Source: Pseudomonadota bacterium (GTDB taxonomy: Bacteria > Pseudomonadota > Alphaproteobacteria > Dongiales > Dongiaceae). From it: 64,000 nucleotides of DNA. The notes under the pieces were generated by a model, which was not told the origin of the DNA, did no database searches, and saw only the letters and a list, made by a program, of their open reading frames with translations. The position numbers and the translations under genes were made by a program. The DNA lies in the NCBI GenBank assembly GCA_021792365.1, contig JAJYUT010000004.1, positions 434,001 through 498,000 on the forward strand, read 5' to 3'. Of this stretch, positions 45,075 to 53,981 are shown in pieces (position 1 is the stretch's first letter; each line of letters opens with the position of its first letter).

Positions 45075-45992
45075 TCAATCGTACCGGACCTTGGGGTCCA
45101 GGACGCCGTACAGCAGATCGGCGATTAGGTTGCAGAGGATGACGAGCGCGCCGTAGAACACCGTCACGCCCATCACGAGCGTGTAGTCGCGGTTGAGCGA
45201 GCCCTGCACGAAATAGCGGCCGATTCCCGGGATCGAGAAGATCTGCTCCACCACCACCGAGCCGGTGATGATGTTGGCGATCGCCGGCCCCAGATAGGAG
45301 ACGACCGGCAGGATCGCGGCGCGGATGGCGTGGCGGCTGATGGTCAGGCGGGCGGGCAGGCCCTTGGCGCGCGCCGTTCGCACGTAGTTGCTGCTCAGCA
45401 CCTCGATCATGCTGGCGCGCGTCAGCCGCGCGATGGCGGCGATCTGCGGCAGGCACAGGGCGATGACCGGGAGCACGTAATGGCCCGGCTGGCCCCAGCC
45501 GCCCACGGGCAGCAATTGCAGTTGCAGGCCGATCACGAGCGTGAGGATCGGCGCCACCACGAAATTGGGCACCGCGATGCCGACCATCGAGACCGACATG
45601 CTCGCATAATCGACCCAGGTGTTCTGCCGCAGGGCGGCCCAGATGCCGAGCGAAATGCCGATCACCAGGGCGAGCAGGATCGCCATGCCGCCAAGCTGCA
45701 GGGAGACGGGGAACCCGCCGAAGATCAGGTCGGCGACGGAGAAGTCCTTGTATTTGAACGAGGGGCCGAAATCGCCATGCAGCAGGCCGTTCAGGTAGCG
45801 GAGGAACTGCTGCCACAGAGGCTCGTCGAGGTGGTAGGCCTTCAGCAGGTTGGCCTCGACCTCGGGCGGCACCCGGCGTTCGCGCGCAAAGGGCCCGCCC
45901 GGCGCCAGCCGCATCATGAAGAAGGCGCCGGCGATGATGATGAGAAGCGTTGGGATGGCGCCGCCGAGGCGTCGCATCACGTAATGCAGCAC
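45075..45992 (-). CDS. Oligopeptide/dipeptide ABC transporter permease (OppB/DppB type)
   Basis: A 305-residue inner-membrane permease with about six helices. The N-terminus (MLHYVMRRLGGAIPTLLIIIAGAFFMMRLAPGGPF) is the family hallmark. The EAA loop is RTARAKGLPARLTISRHAIRAAILPVVSYLGP, and it ends with NLIADLLYGVLDPKVRYD. The start is GTG 45992 with GGAGG 8 nt upstream. It is separated from the binding-protein gene by 123 nt that contain a strong hairpin, as is usual where the binding protein is made in excess. Confidence 0.93.
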   Translation of the reverse strand: MLHYVMRRLGGAIPTLLIIIAGAFFMMRLAPGGPFARERRVPPEVEANLLKAYHLDEPLWQQFLRYLNGLLHGDFGPSFKYKDFSVADLIFGGFPVSLQLGGMAILLALVIGISLGIWAALRQNTWVDYASMSVSMVGIAVPNFVVAPILTLVIGLQLQLLPVGGWGQPGHYVLPVIALCLPQIAAIARLTRASMIEVLSSNYVRTARAKGLPARLTISRHAIRAAILPVVSYLGPAIANIITGSVVVEQIFSIPGIGRYFVQGSLNRDYTLVMGVTVFYGALVILCNLIADLLYGVLDPKVRYD

Positions 45993-46063
45993 TGCTCGAT
46001 CCTCCGAAGCCAGGCCGGCCCGTGCTGGAGGGCTGTCCGGGCCGATGTCATGCCCTGAACGGA

Positions 46064-46100
46064 CAACGACCGGCAGCGCAAGCCACGCTGCCGGTCGTTG
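46064..46100 (-). terminator. Strong intercistronic hairpin between oppA and oppB
   Basis: A perfect 15-bp stem (CAACGACCGGCAGCG with CGCTGCCGGTCGTTG) and a 7-nt loop, 15 nt after the oppA stop. There is no uridine run after it in the direction of transcription. It probably stabilises the oppA message or partly stops transcription, giving more binding protein than permease. It resembles in form and position the hairpin behind the osmolyte binding-protein gene. Confidence 0.75.
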
Positions 46101-46115
46101 ATCTCGCCATGCCGG

Positions 46116-47708
46116 TTACTGGACCGACATGTAGCGGCCGAGGTGGAAGTCCAGGTTGTTGTACGCCCAGCCCTGCACCTGCGGCGAAACCATGTGCTTG
46201 GTCTTGTAGTGCAGGATCGGGATGATCGGCAGATCGGCGAGGAAGATCTGCTCCGACTTCTCCAGCATCGCCATGCGTTCCTTCGGGTCGGCGACGTTGA
46301 AGGACTCCTTCACGAGCTTGTCGAACTCGGCGTTGTTGTAGCCCGCGTCGTTGCGCACGCCCGCATCCGAGAGGAACAGGTCCAGGAAGGTGACCGGGTC
46401 GGCATAGTCGCCGATCCAGGCGGCACGCGCGACATCGAACTGCTTGTTGTCGCGAGTGTCGAGATAGACCTGCCATTCCTGGTTATTAAGCGTCGCGTTG
46501 ACGCCGATCGCCTTCCACATGCTCTGGACCGCGATCGCGATCTTCTTGTGGTTCTCGCTGGTGTTGTAGAGGATCTCGATGTTGAGCGGATTGTCCGGGC
46601 CGTAACCGGCCGCCGTCATCAGCTCCTTGGCCTTCGCGAGGCGCGCTTCCTTCGGCATGTCCTTGAACGACACGTACTGCGTGTTGTAGTCCGGCGTTCC
46701 CGGCGGGACCCAGGAATAGGCCGGCAGGAAGCTGCCTTGGGTCACCTTGTCGGCGATGATCTCGCGGTCGATGGCCAGGGCCAGCGCCTCGCGCAGTTCC
46801 TTCTTCGCGCCCGCCTCGCGCGTGGTGTTGACGACGTAATAGTAGGTGCCGAGATAGGGCTTCGCCTCGTATTCGTCCTTCAGATTTGCCTCGATGAAGC
46901 CGATCTGATCGGACGGAACTTCATAAGTGATATGAAGCTCGCCGGCGCGGTAGCGCTTGAACTCCTCCGAGATGTCCTCGGTCGGATAGTAGACGATCTT
47001 CTCTAGCTTGACGTTCGCCGCGTCGTAGTAGTTCGGGTTCTTCACCAGCGTCATGGACGCCTGCGGGGTCCATTCCTGCATCGTAAAGGCGCCGTTGCCG
47101 ATGATGTTGCCCGGCTTGGTCCAGTCCTGGCCGAACTTCTCCACCGTCGCCTTGTGGACAGGCAGGAAGGTGTTGTGCCGGATGAGGCCGAGGAAGTACG
47201 GCGCCGGCTTGGCGAGCGTGACCTGGAAGGTCTTGTCGTCCACCGCCTTGACGCCCAGCTTGCTCAGGTCCTTCTCCTCGCCCTTGCGGATCTGCTCGGC
47301 ATTGAGAATGGGATCGGCGATCGCCGCGTAGTCTGCCGCGATCGCGGGATCGACCAGGCGTTGGAAGGAATAGGCGAAATCGGCGGCAGTCACGGGATCG
47401 CCGTTCGACCATTTCGCGTCGCGCAGATGGAAGGTGTAGGTCTTGCCATCATCGCTCACGTCCCAGCTTTCCGCCATGCCGGGCACGACCTGGCCGTCGG
47501 GCGAATAGGTGGTAAGGCCTTCGAAGATCTCGTACTGGATGTTGGCTTCGATCACTCCGGTCGACTTCTGCGGGTCCATCGTCTCCGGTTCGGCGCCGTT
47601 GCCGCGATGCAGAACCATTTCCGCCTGGGCTACGGTCGACGCCGCGATAAGCGTCGCTGCCGTCAGCGCAGACAACAGAACGTTGCGCTTGATCAGTGAC
47701 ATTTGCAT
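46116..47708 (-). CDS. Peptide ABC transporter substrate-binding protein (OppA-like)
   Basis: A 530-residue periplasmic protein of the SBP_bac_5 family. Residues 1-29 form a signal peptide (LLSALTAATLIAASTVAQAE). The mature part begins LHRGNGAEPETMDPQKSTGVIEANIQYEIFEGLTTY, the family lead. It continues AESWDVSDDGKTYTFHLRDAKWSNGDPVTAADFAYSFQRLVDP, as in OppA/MppA-type receptors. The first ATG at 47708 is very close to GGAGG; the ATG two codons later (47702) has better spacing (8 nt) and may be the real start. Peptide specificity cannot be read by eye. It heads the transporter unit. Confidence 0.93.
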   Translation of the reverse strand: MQMSLIKRNVLLSALTAATLIAASTVAQAEMVLHRGNGAEPETMDPQKSTGVIEANIQYEIFEGLTTYSPDGQVVPGMAESWDVSDDGKTYTFHLRDAKWSNGDPVTAADFAYSFQRLVDPAIAADYAAIADPILNAEQIRKGEEKDLSKLGVKAVDDKTFQVTLAKPAPYFLGLIRHNTFLPVHKATVEKFGQDWTKPGNIIGNGAFTMQEWTPQASMTLVKNPNYYDAANVKLEKIVYYPTEDISEEFKRYRAGELHITYEVPSDQIGFIEANLKDEYEAKPYLGTYYYVVNTTREAGAKKELREALALAIDREIIADKVTQGSFLPAYSWVPPGTPDYNTQYVSFKDMPKEARLAKAKELMTAAGYGPDNPLNIEILYNTSENHKKIAIAVQSMWKAIGVNATLNNQEWQVYLDTRDNKQFDVARAAWIGDYADPVTFLDLFLSDAGVRNDAGYNNAEFDKLVKESFNVADPKERMAMLEKSEQIFLADLPIIPILHYKTKHMVSPQVQGWAYNNLDFHLGRYMSVQ

Positions 47709-48028
47709 GTCCTCCCTAGTGAATGTGCGTCCCGGGCGAGGGCGTTTGTCTAGTCTTCATTGGCCTCCAGCCTCGCTCGGACTTGGGGCGATATTCCCCG
47801 ATTGGTACGATTGTTTCAACGACATTAAGGCAGGAAAGCTCAACAAATCCGGGTTCTTCCGGGAATTGGGTGGCGTTCGCCTTTCGTATCGTGGGCATCG
47901 TTTGAAGCCAGGCAGTTCGCCGGAGGAGGCCATGCTCCAGCTTGCGCTTCGCCGGACCGGTGTCGAAGTGACGGAGTGCGGCGTCACAACTGACCAGCGA
48001 ACATCGCGGCGCCGTCGTGCTGGTTCGC
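47709..48028. other. Intergenic region upstream of oppA (320 nt)
   Basis: No gene supported. Short open frames on both strands here lack start signals and protein-like composition. The region should hold the oppA promoter (a candidate at 47791-47819) and the 3' end of the ferredoxin oxidoreductase transcript. No clear terminator hairpin was seen. Confidence 0.6.
47791..47819 (-). promoter_or_regulatory. Candidate promoter of the oppA operon
   Basis: On the minus strand TTGAAA (47814-47819) and GAATAT (47791-47796) are separated by 17 nt. They lie about 85 nt upstream of the oppA start. Both hexamers are one or more bases from consensus. Confidence 0.35.
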
Positions 48029-51000
48029 CTATTCGGCGGCGCGCCGGGTGCTGGGCGGACTGTTGAACCTGGCCAGAAGCTCATCGCGGCGCTTCTTCCC
48101 AGCTTCGACATTGGCTTCCTTGACGTGGCCGTAGCCGCGGATCTGCTCCGGCAGGGAGGCGAGCGCGACCGCCGTGGCGTGGTTCTCCGGCGAGAGGCTG
48201 GCGAGAACCTCCTCGATCAGGGTTTCGTATTCAGCGATCAAGCGACGCTCCAGCTTGCGGTCCGCCGACCGTCCGAACGGATCGAGCGCGGTGCCGCGCA
48301 GCCATTTCAGCCGCGCCAGGATACCGAAGGCGCGCATCATCCACGGCCCGAACTGCTTCTTCTTGATCCGGCCGGTCGCAGGATCGGGCTGCGACAGGGC
48401 CGGCGGCGCCAGATGGAAGCGCAGCGTGTAGTCGCCCTCGAACTGGGCTGCGATGCGCTCGCGGAACACCGGGTCCGCATGCAGCCGGGCGACCTCGTAT
48501 TCATCCTTGTAGGCGAGCAGCTTCGCGTAGTTCTTGGCGACAGCGAGGGAGAGCGCCTGCGCGCCGGGCATGCTGGCGCGCTCGGCCGCGATCACCCGGT
48601 CGACCAGGTTGCGGTAGCGCGCTGCATAGGCGTCATTCTGATAGCGCGTCAGGTGGCCCATGCGATGCGCGATGATCTCGTCCAGCGTCTCGGGAATGCG
48701 GCGCGCCTCGATGCGGGTCCTGGCGGCGGCCTTTTCGACGCCGGCCAGGTCCAAGGCGGCGCGGCGGCCCCACAGGAAGGCCAGCTTGTTCTCCTTCTCG
48801 GCGGTGCGGTTGAGCTCGATCGCCCGCTCGATGGCGGCGGCCGACACGGGGATCAGGCCGCGCTGATAGGCAAGGCCCAGCATGAAAAGATTGGTGGCGA
48901 TGGAATCGCCGACCAGCGCGGTGGCGAGCGCCGTCGCGTCCATGAACTCCGCCGCGCCCGGCCCGACCGCCGCCTCGATGGCGGATCTCAGCGTCTGGCC
49001 CGGAAAGCGATAGTCGGGATCGCGGGTGAAATCGGCGGTGATGGTCTCGTGACTGTTGATGATCGCGCGGCTGTGGCCGAGGCGGCCTTTGGCGAGCGCG
49101 TCATAAGTGGCGGCGACCACGATGTCGCAGCCGAGCATCAGGTCGGCGTTGCCTGCGGCGACCCGCACGGCGTGGATCTCCTCCGGACGGCCCGCAATGC
49201 GCACATGGGAGAAGACCGCGCCGCCTTTCTGGGCGAGGCCGGTCATGTCCATGATGGAGCAGCCCTTGCCCTCCAGGTGCGCGGCCATGCCGAGCAGCGC
49301 GCCGATGGTGACGACGCCGGTGCCACCGATGCCGGTCACGAGGATATTGAAGGGGTCCTTCAACGCCGGCAGATCGGGCTCCGGCAGCACCTCGCCCACC
49401 GGCATGGTGGGTTGCGGCTTCTTCAGCTTGCCTCCTTCGATCGTCACGAAGCTGGGGCAGAAGCCGTTGAGGCAGGAATAGTCCTTGTTGCAGCTCGACT
49501 GGTCGATGGCGCGCTTGCGTCCCATCGCCGTTTCGAGCGGGATGACGGAGAGGCAGTTGCTGGCCTTCGAGCAATCGCCGCAGCCCTCGCAGACCTCCTC
49601 GTTGATGAAGACGCGCCTGGCGGGATCGGGCATCAGGCCGCGCTTGCGCCGGCGGCGCTTCTCCGCCGCGCAGGTCTGGTCGTAGATGATGGTGCTGACG
49701 CCCTTGACCTCGCGCATCTCGCGCTGAATCGCTTCGAGCTCGTCGCGGTGATGAACCGTCACGCCGGCCGGCAGGGAAACGCCGTGATACTTCTCCGGCT
49801 GCTCGGCGACGATGGTGATCTTTGTGAGCGCCTCGGCGGTCAGTTGCTGGGCGATCATCGGCACGCTCAGCGGCCCGTCCACCGGCTGCCCGCCGGTCAT
49901 CGCCACCGCGTCGTTGAACAGGATCTTGTAGGTGATGTTGGCGCCGGAGGCGACGGCCGCGCGGATCGCCAGCAGGCCGGAATGGTAATAGGTGCCGTCG
50001 CCGAGATTCTGGAACACGTGCCCGGTCTTGGAGAACGGTGCCTGACCGATCCAGGTGGCGCCTTCGCCACCCATCTGGGTGAAGGTCTCGGTGCGCCGGT
50101 CCATCCAGTTCGCCATGATGTGGCAGCCGATGCCGGCGAGGGCGCGCGAGCCTTCCGGCACCCGCGTCGAGGTGTTGTGGGGGCAGCCGGAGCAGAAATA
50201 GGCGACGCGCCGGATGGCCGGTTTGTAGCCGGTCAGCGCCTTCTCCTTCGCCTCCAGGAACTTCAGGCGATCCTCGATCGCGGGGCTGGTGTGGAAGCGC
50301 GCGATGCGCTTTGCGATCACCCGCGCGATGCGCGCCGGGGTCAGCTCATCGGCGGAGGGCAGGATCCATTCGCCGGTCTCGTCGAACTTGCCGACGACCT
50401 TGGGCCGCACGCTCTCCTTCCAGTTATAGAGCTGCTCCTTGAGCTGGTTCTCCATCAAGGCGCGCTTCTCTTCGACGACCAGAATCTCCTCCAGCCCTTC
50501 GGCGAAGCGGCGCATGCCTTCGCGCTCCAGTGGCCAGGTCATGCCGACCTTGTAGAGCGAGAGGCCGATGCGCCGCGCGTAGTCGTCGTCGATCCCGAGA
50601 TCGTCCAGTGCCTGGCGCACGTCCATGTAGGTCTTGCCGCAGGTCACGATGCCGAAGCGCCGGTTCGGCCCGTCGATGATCACCTTGTTGAGCTTGTTCA
50701 CCCGGCAGAAGGCGAGGGCGGCATAGAGCTTGTATTTGTGGAGCAGGTACTCCTGCTCGAGCGCCGCGACCGTGATGAACGGCGTGGAGGCCGGGCGGAT
50801 GTTGAGGCCGTCCTGGGGCAGCTCGAAATCCTCCGGGATGCGGATGTCGATCCGCGACGGGTCGACATAGACCGAGGCGGATGAATCGCAATTGTCCGCC
50901 ACCACCTTCATCGCGATCCAGCAGCCGGAATAGCGGGAAGCGGCCCAGCCATAGAGGCCGTAATCGAGGAACTCCTGGATGTTGGCCGGATTGAGGACCG

Positions 51001-51532
51001 GAATGCCGTAATCCATGAAGGCATATTCGGTCTGGTGCGCCGTGGTCGAGGACTTGCAGGTGTGATCGTCGCCCGCGAGCACCAGGACGCCGCCGTGTCT
51101 CGCGGTGCCGGAGAGATTGGCATGACGGAACACGTCGCCGCAGCGGTCGACGCCCGGCCCCTTGCCGTACCACATGCCGAAGACGCCGTCGTATTTGCTG
51201 TCGCCGAACAGGTCGAGCTGTTGCGTGCCCCAAAGCGCGGTGGCGGCGAGATCCTCGTTCACGCCCGGCTGGAACCTGATGTGGTGCTCATCGAGATGCT
51301 TGCGGGCGGCCATCATCGCCTGGTCGAGCCCGCCGAGCGGCGAGCCGCGATAGCCGGTGACATAGCCGGCCGTGTTCAGGCCGGCGGCCATGTCGCGCTG
51401 GCGCTGCATGATGGTGAGGCGCGTCAGCGCCTGCATCCCGTTCAGGTAAACCCGGCCCTCTGTTGCCTTGTACTTGTCGTCCAGGGTCACGGACGCCAAG
51501 CGCGCTGTCTGCGCCAATGCTGCTTCTCCCAT
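48029..51532 (-). CDS. Indolepyruvate ferredoxin oxidoreductase, fused alpha-gamma form
   Basis: A 1167-residue thiamine-diphosphate enzyme that oxidatively decarboxylates aryl- or branched-chain 2-oxo acids to acyl-CoA. The N-terminal two thirds match the IorA-like half (TEGRVYLNGMQALTRLTIMQ, VTGYRGSPLGGLD, GYLTGYRG-type start). A cysteine-rich segment near 645-690 (VCEGCGDCSKASNCLSV and SSCNKDYSCLNGFC) could hold Fe-S clusters. The 2-oxoacid oxidoreductase gamma domain follows (NILVTGIGGTGVVTIGALLGMAA, about 725-910), and a DUF6537-type C-terminal domain ends it. This single-chain form is common in aerobic proteobacteria. The start is ATG 51532. Aromatic amino acid breakdown after peptide uptake by the neighbouring importer is a plausible link. 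Confidence 0.92.
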   Translation of the reverse strand: MGEAALAQTARLASVTLDDKYKATEGRVYLNGMQALTRLTIMQRQRDMAAGLNTAGYVTGYRGSPLGGLDQAMMAARKHLDEHHIRFQPGVNEDLAATALWGTQQLDLFGDSKYDGVFGMWYGKGPGVDRCGDVFRHANLSGTARHGGVLVLAGDDHTCKSSTTAHQTEYAFMDYGIPVLNPANIQEFLDYGLYGWAASRYSGCWIAMKVVADNCDSSASVYVDPSRIDIRIPEDFELPQDGLNIRPASTPFITVAALEQEYLLHKYKLYAALAFCRVNKLNKVIIDGPNRRFGIVTCGKTYMDVRQALDDLGIDDDYARRIGLSLYKVGMTWPLEREGMRRFAEGLEEILVVEEKRALMENQLKEQLYNWKESVRPKVVGKFDETGEWILPSADELTPARIARVIAKRIARFHTSPAIEDRLKFLEAKEKALTGYKPAIRRVAYFCSGCPHNTSTRVPEGSRALAGIGCHIMANWMDRRTETFTQMGGEGATWIGQAPFSKTGHVFQNLGDGTYYHSGLLAIRAAVASGANITYKILFNDAVAMTGGQPVDGPLSVPMIAQQLTAEALTKITIVAEQPEKYHGVSLPAGVTVHHRDELEAIQREMREVKGVSTIIYDQTCAAEKRRRRKRGLMPDPARRVFINEEVCEGCGDCSKASNCLSVIPLETAMGRKRAIDQSSCNKDYSCLNGFCPSFVTIEGGKLKKPQPTMPVGEVLPEPDLPALKDPFNILVTGIGGTGVVTIGALLGMAAHLEGKGCSIMDMTGLAQKGGAVFSHVRIAGRPEEIHAVRVAAGNADLMLGCDIVVAATYDALAKGRLGHSRAIINSHETITADFTRDPDYRFPGQTLRSAIEAAVGPGAAEFMDATALATALVGDSIATNLFMLGLAYQRGLIPVSAAAIERAIELNRTAEKENKLAFLWGRRAALDLAGVEKAAARTRIEARRIPETLDEIIAHRMGHLTRYQNDAYAARYRNLVDRVIAAERASMPGAQALSLAVAKNYAKLLAYKDEYEVARLHADPVFRERIAAQFEGDYTLRFHLAPPALSQPDPATGRIKKKQFGPWMMRAFGILARLKWLRGTALDPFGRSADRKLERRLIAEYETLIEEVLASLSPENHATAVALASLPEQIRGYGHVKEANVEAGKKRRDELLARFNSPPSTRRAAE

Positions 51533-51611
51533 TGCGGCCCATCTCGCCGGTTTTCCGGCTCTTCCGCAGCCCGTTGCTATTGAAAATGGGCCGGTTTCAC
51601 GGCCTTGTCCA

Positions 51612-51725
51612 GGGTTCGCGAATCGAGTTCGATTAGGTCGTTCTGGCGAGGTAAGGTAACGTTTGATTTCGTCTCGAAGGATGGTAGCGCAAGGAGCGTT
51701 CCTGTTGGCGGTGGGTTCGCGAATC
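51612..51725. repeat. Direct repeat GGGTTCGCGAATC (two copies)
   Basis: The 13-nt sequence occurs at 51612-51624 and again at 51713-51725, with 101 nt from start to start. Each copy contains the palindrome TTCGCGAA. They lie between the oxidoreductase gene and the frameshifted membrane protein gene, so they may be paired operators or the trace of a duplication. Confidence 0.5.
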
Positions 51726-51770
51726 TTGACATTGAACCGGCGAGGTTCGGAAATCGACGAATAGCAGCAG

Positions 51771-52414
51771 TTGGACGGTGCCTTGGCATTGTTGGGGATC
51801 AGTCAGCTGGCCGAAGAGCTTCGCCTGCCTTTCCGCATCCTGCCCAGTGGCAACACGGGCCTGGAAAGACGCATCATCCTGATCGTCTGCGCTTTCCTGA
51901 GTTGCGCAGGCTGGGTGTTTGCGGCGTCTCTGCACCGGCCTGTGGCGGTGCCTGAGCTTGTCAACGTCTCACTGATCTTCGGTCTAGTGCTGGTCGTCTT
52001 TGGCTATCTGCTGATCTGGCGGCATCAACGGCACTTTGGTTCGCAGGGCCAGTATTGGCTGGTAGTCGAGCGCTACACGCTGACCATCGTCAATCCGGAT
52101 GAACAGCAGAGCGCCGAGTGGCGCAACCTGACGCGCTTCGTGGTGAAGAAGATGTCCGCTCATCGATCGATTACGAGAAGCACATCAAGCAATGCGTCAC
52201 GGTCTACGTGGCTGCAATTGACACCGGGCCGGGAGGCGGCCCGATCAAGATTGTCGCGGATGACTTCGCCGCGAAGCTGCCAGGCAATCGCATGGAGCGA
52301 GCACAGAAGTTCTGCGGAATCCTGAATGACATCCGGCGGTGGGCTATGGATTCCACGGAGACCAGCGCGTTGTCGCGGCGTACAGTGAGCGGCCTTGCGC
52401 TGGCGTCCACATGA
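51771..52414 (+). pseudogene. Small two-helix membrane protein gene with an internal frameshift
   Basis: The first frame (from TTG 51771) encodes two membrane helices (RIILIVCAFLSCAGWVFAASL and VSLIFGLVLVVFGYLLIW) and then WLVVERYTLTIVNPDEQQSAEWRNLTRFVVKK. Beyond about 52150 it turns into Ser/Arg-rich shadow residues. Another frame takes over with SSIDYEKHIKQCVTVYVAAIDTGPGGGPIKIVADDFAAKL and ends at 52414. Joined, the two make a coherent protein of about 213 residues. So either a one-base loss or gain lies between about 52135 and 52170 or the sequence has an error. No slippery heptamer is seen, so programmed frameshifting is unlikely. Family unknown. Confidence 0.6.
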
Positions 52415-52429
52415 GACATCGAATCGGCT

Positions 52430-53506
52430 CTATCCGTTGACCGCAAATCTGACGGCATGCACCGGCGGCAGGTGGTGCGTCACGGCGTGCCAGTGGTCGC
52501 CCTGGTCTTCGGTGACGTAGAGGTTGCCGGTGGTGGAGCCGAAGGCGAGGGTGTCGCCAGTCTCGGCGATATCGAGGGCGTGGCGCAGGATGAGGTCGTA
52601 GCCGAAGCCGGTGGGCAGGCCGTTCGACAGGCTCTCGAAGGTCTTGCCGCCGTCGCGGGTGCGGGCCGCGACGAACTTGCCGTCCTGCGGCACGCGGAGC
52701 TCGTCCTTGATCGCGGGGACGAACCATGCCCTCGCGGGATCGCTCGGATGGACCGCGACGCCGAAGCCGAAACGCGGCCCGGCGAACTGCCAGGTCTCCA
52801 GATCGTTGGTGCTGTAGAAGATGCCGTTGTGGTGCTGGCACCAGAAGTGATCCGGCTTGTTCCGGCACTGCACGATGCGGTGCGGGTCCTGGATCGCCGG
52901 ATCCTCACGCCGGTCGGGCGGCATGTATTCGGCGAACAGCCCCCTGGAGCGGCAGGCCCAGGTGGCGCCGGCATCCTCGCTGCGCCACACCCCGCCGCAG
53001 GAGATCGCGATGACTATGCGGCTGGACTTGCGCGGGTCGACGCAGATCGTATGCAGCGCCGTGTCGTCCGTGCCGCCGCCGAACCACTTGGCGCGGTCCG
53101 GCAGGTTCCACAGGCCTTCGACCAATTGCCACGCGCCGTCGCCATTCCGGTCGTTACGGAACAGCGCGGCGGGCAATGAGCCGGCCCAGACCAGCCCAGG
53201 CTGGTCGGCGCCGCCGGCTTCCAGCGCCCAGATCTGGTTGAGGCTCGGCGCGTCCTTGTCATCGGATTTCGGCAGCGTGGGCATGGCGAGCTCGTCCCAG
53301 GTTGCACCCTGGTTGGTGGAGCGGTGCAGCTTGGCACCGAAATGGCCGAGATTGAGCGCGGCGTACCAGTTGCCGCTGCGCGGATCGGCGAGGAACGCCG
53401 TGACCGGCTGGCCGAGGAACGCCACATAGGTCTGCTGCCATTTGCCGCCGATGCGCTGGAAACGGAACAGGCCCTTGCGCGTCGAGACGAACAGATCCTG
53501 CGTCAT
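52430..53506 (-). CDS. BNR/sialidase-like beta-propeller protein
   Basis: A 358-residue protein with repeated Asp-box-like motifs (for example STNQGATWDE, SEDAGATWAC, STNDLETWQF, RTRDGGKTFESL, TEDQGDHWHA), the sign of a BNR-type beta-propeller like sialidases or Vps10-like proteins. There is no signal peptide, so it appears cytoplasmic, and I see no clear sialidase arginine triad. The frame is open to 53731, but ATG 53506 has GGGGG 9 nt upstream and gives the clean N-terminus MTQDLFVSTRKGLFRF. It follows a MoaD/ThiS-like gene by 19 nt and is surely co-transcribed. The function is unknown; an Asp-box propeller may bind a partner rather than cut sugars. Confidence 0.85.
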   Translation of the reverse strand: MTQDLFVSTRKGLFRFQRIGGKWQQTYVAFLGQPVTAFLADPRSGNWYAALNLGHFGAKLHRSTNQGATWDELAMPTLPKSDDKDAPSLNQIWALEAGGADQPGLVWAGSLPAALFRNDRNGDGAWQLVEGLWNLPDRAKWFGGGTDDTALHTICVDPRKSSRIVIAISCGGVWRSEDAGATWACRSRGLFAEYMPPDRREDPAIQDPHRIVQCRNKPDHFWCQHHNGIFYSTNDLETWQFAGPRFGFGVAVHPSDPARAWFVPAIKDELRVPQDGKFVAARTRDGGKTFESLSNGLPTGFGYDLILRHALDIAETGDTLAFGSTTGNLYVTEDQGDHWHAVTHHLPPVHAVRFAVNG

Positions 53507-53525
53507 ATCGATCAGCCCCCTTTGG

Positions 53526-53795
53526 TCATCCGCCTGACAATGCCTGCATGACATAGATCTCGGAATTCGGTGCGACCCGCCGGCCGAGATCCTTCTTGTC
53601 GAGCAGCAATTCGCCGTCGATGAAGACCGCCACGTGCCGGCGCAGCCGCCCCTGGTCGTCGAGAATGTAGGACCGCACCCTGGGCGCGGTCGCGAAATAG
53701 GCGTCCAGCGCCCCGCCCAGCGTGGCCGCATCGACCGGCATCGGCCCCGCCGGCGCCACGTGGCGCAGATGGGAGGTTACATGGATTGTCGGCAC
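53526..53795 (-). CDS. MoaD/ThiS-like ubiquitin-fold protein ending in Gly-Gly
   Basis: An 89-residue beta-grasp protein. It begins PTIHVTSHLRHVAP, has ATLGGALDAYFATAP and RHVAVFIDGELLLDKKDL, and ends EIYVMQALSGG. The terminal Gly-Gly is the feature used for adenylation and thiocarboxylate or isopeptide formation in MoaD, ThiS and ubiquitin-like proteins. No MoaE, ThiG or MoeB gene is next to it, so molybdopterin or thiazole synthesis is not indicated. The start is GTG 53795, with GGAGA upstream; a longer frame to 53852 is less likely. It is the first gene of a two-gene unit with a BNR propeller protein. Confidence 0.85.
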   Translation of the reverse strand: MPTIHVTSHLRHVAPAGPMPVDAATLGGALDAYFATAPRVRSYILDDQGRLRRHVAVFIDGELLLDKKDLGRRVAPNSEIYVMQALSGG

Positions 53796-53981
53796 CAGGC
53801 TTCTCCCCAGCCTTCCGAGGCTGAGAAAGCTATCCCAGGGAACTGTCCACATTCAATCGCCGAAGGCTGGCAATCGCCGAAGGCTGGGCATTAGAGGGGC
53901 GCCGATGCCCTTGCGACTCAGCGTCAATCCGTGTCGAATCCGCGGCACCATGCCGGGTGCGGCAGCCACAGACTGAGAGCC

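Noticed and set aside
48017-50884. 955-codon open frame on the plus strand
   Set aside because: Antisense to the indolepyruvate oxidoreductase, whose minus frame has unmistakable motifs.
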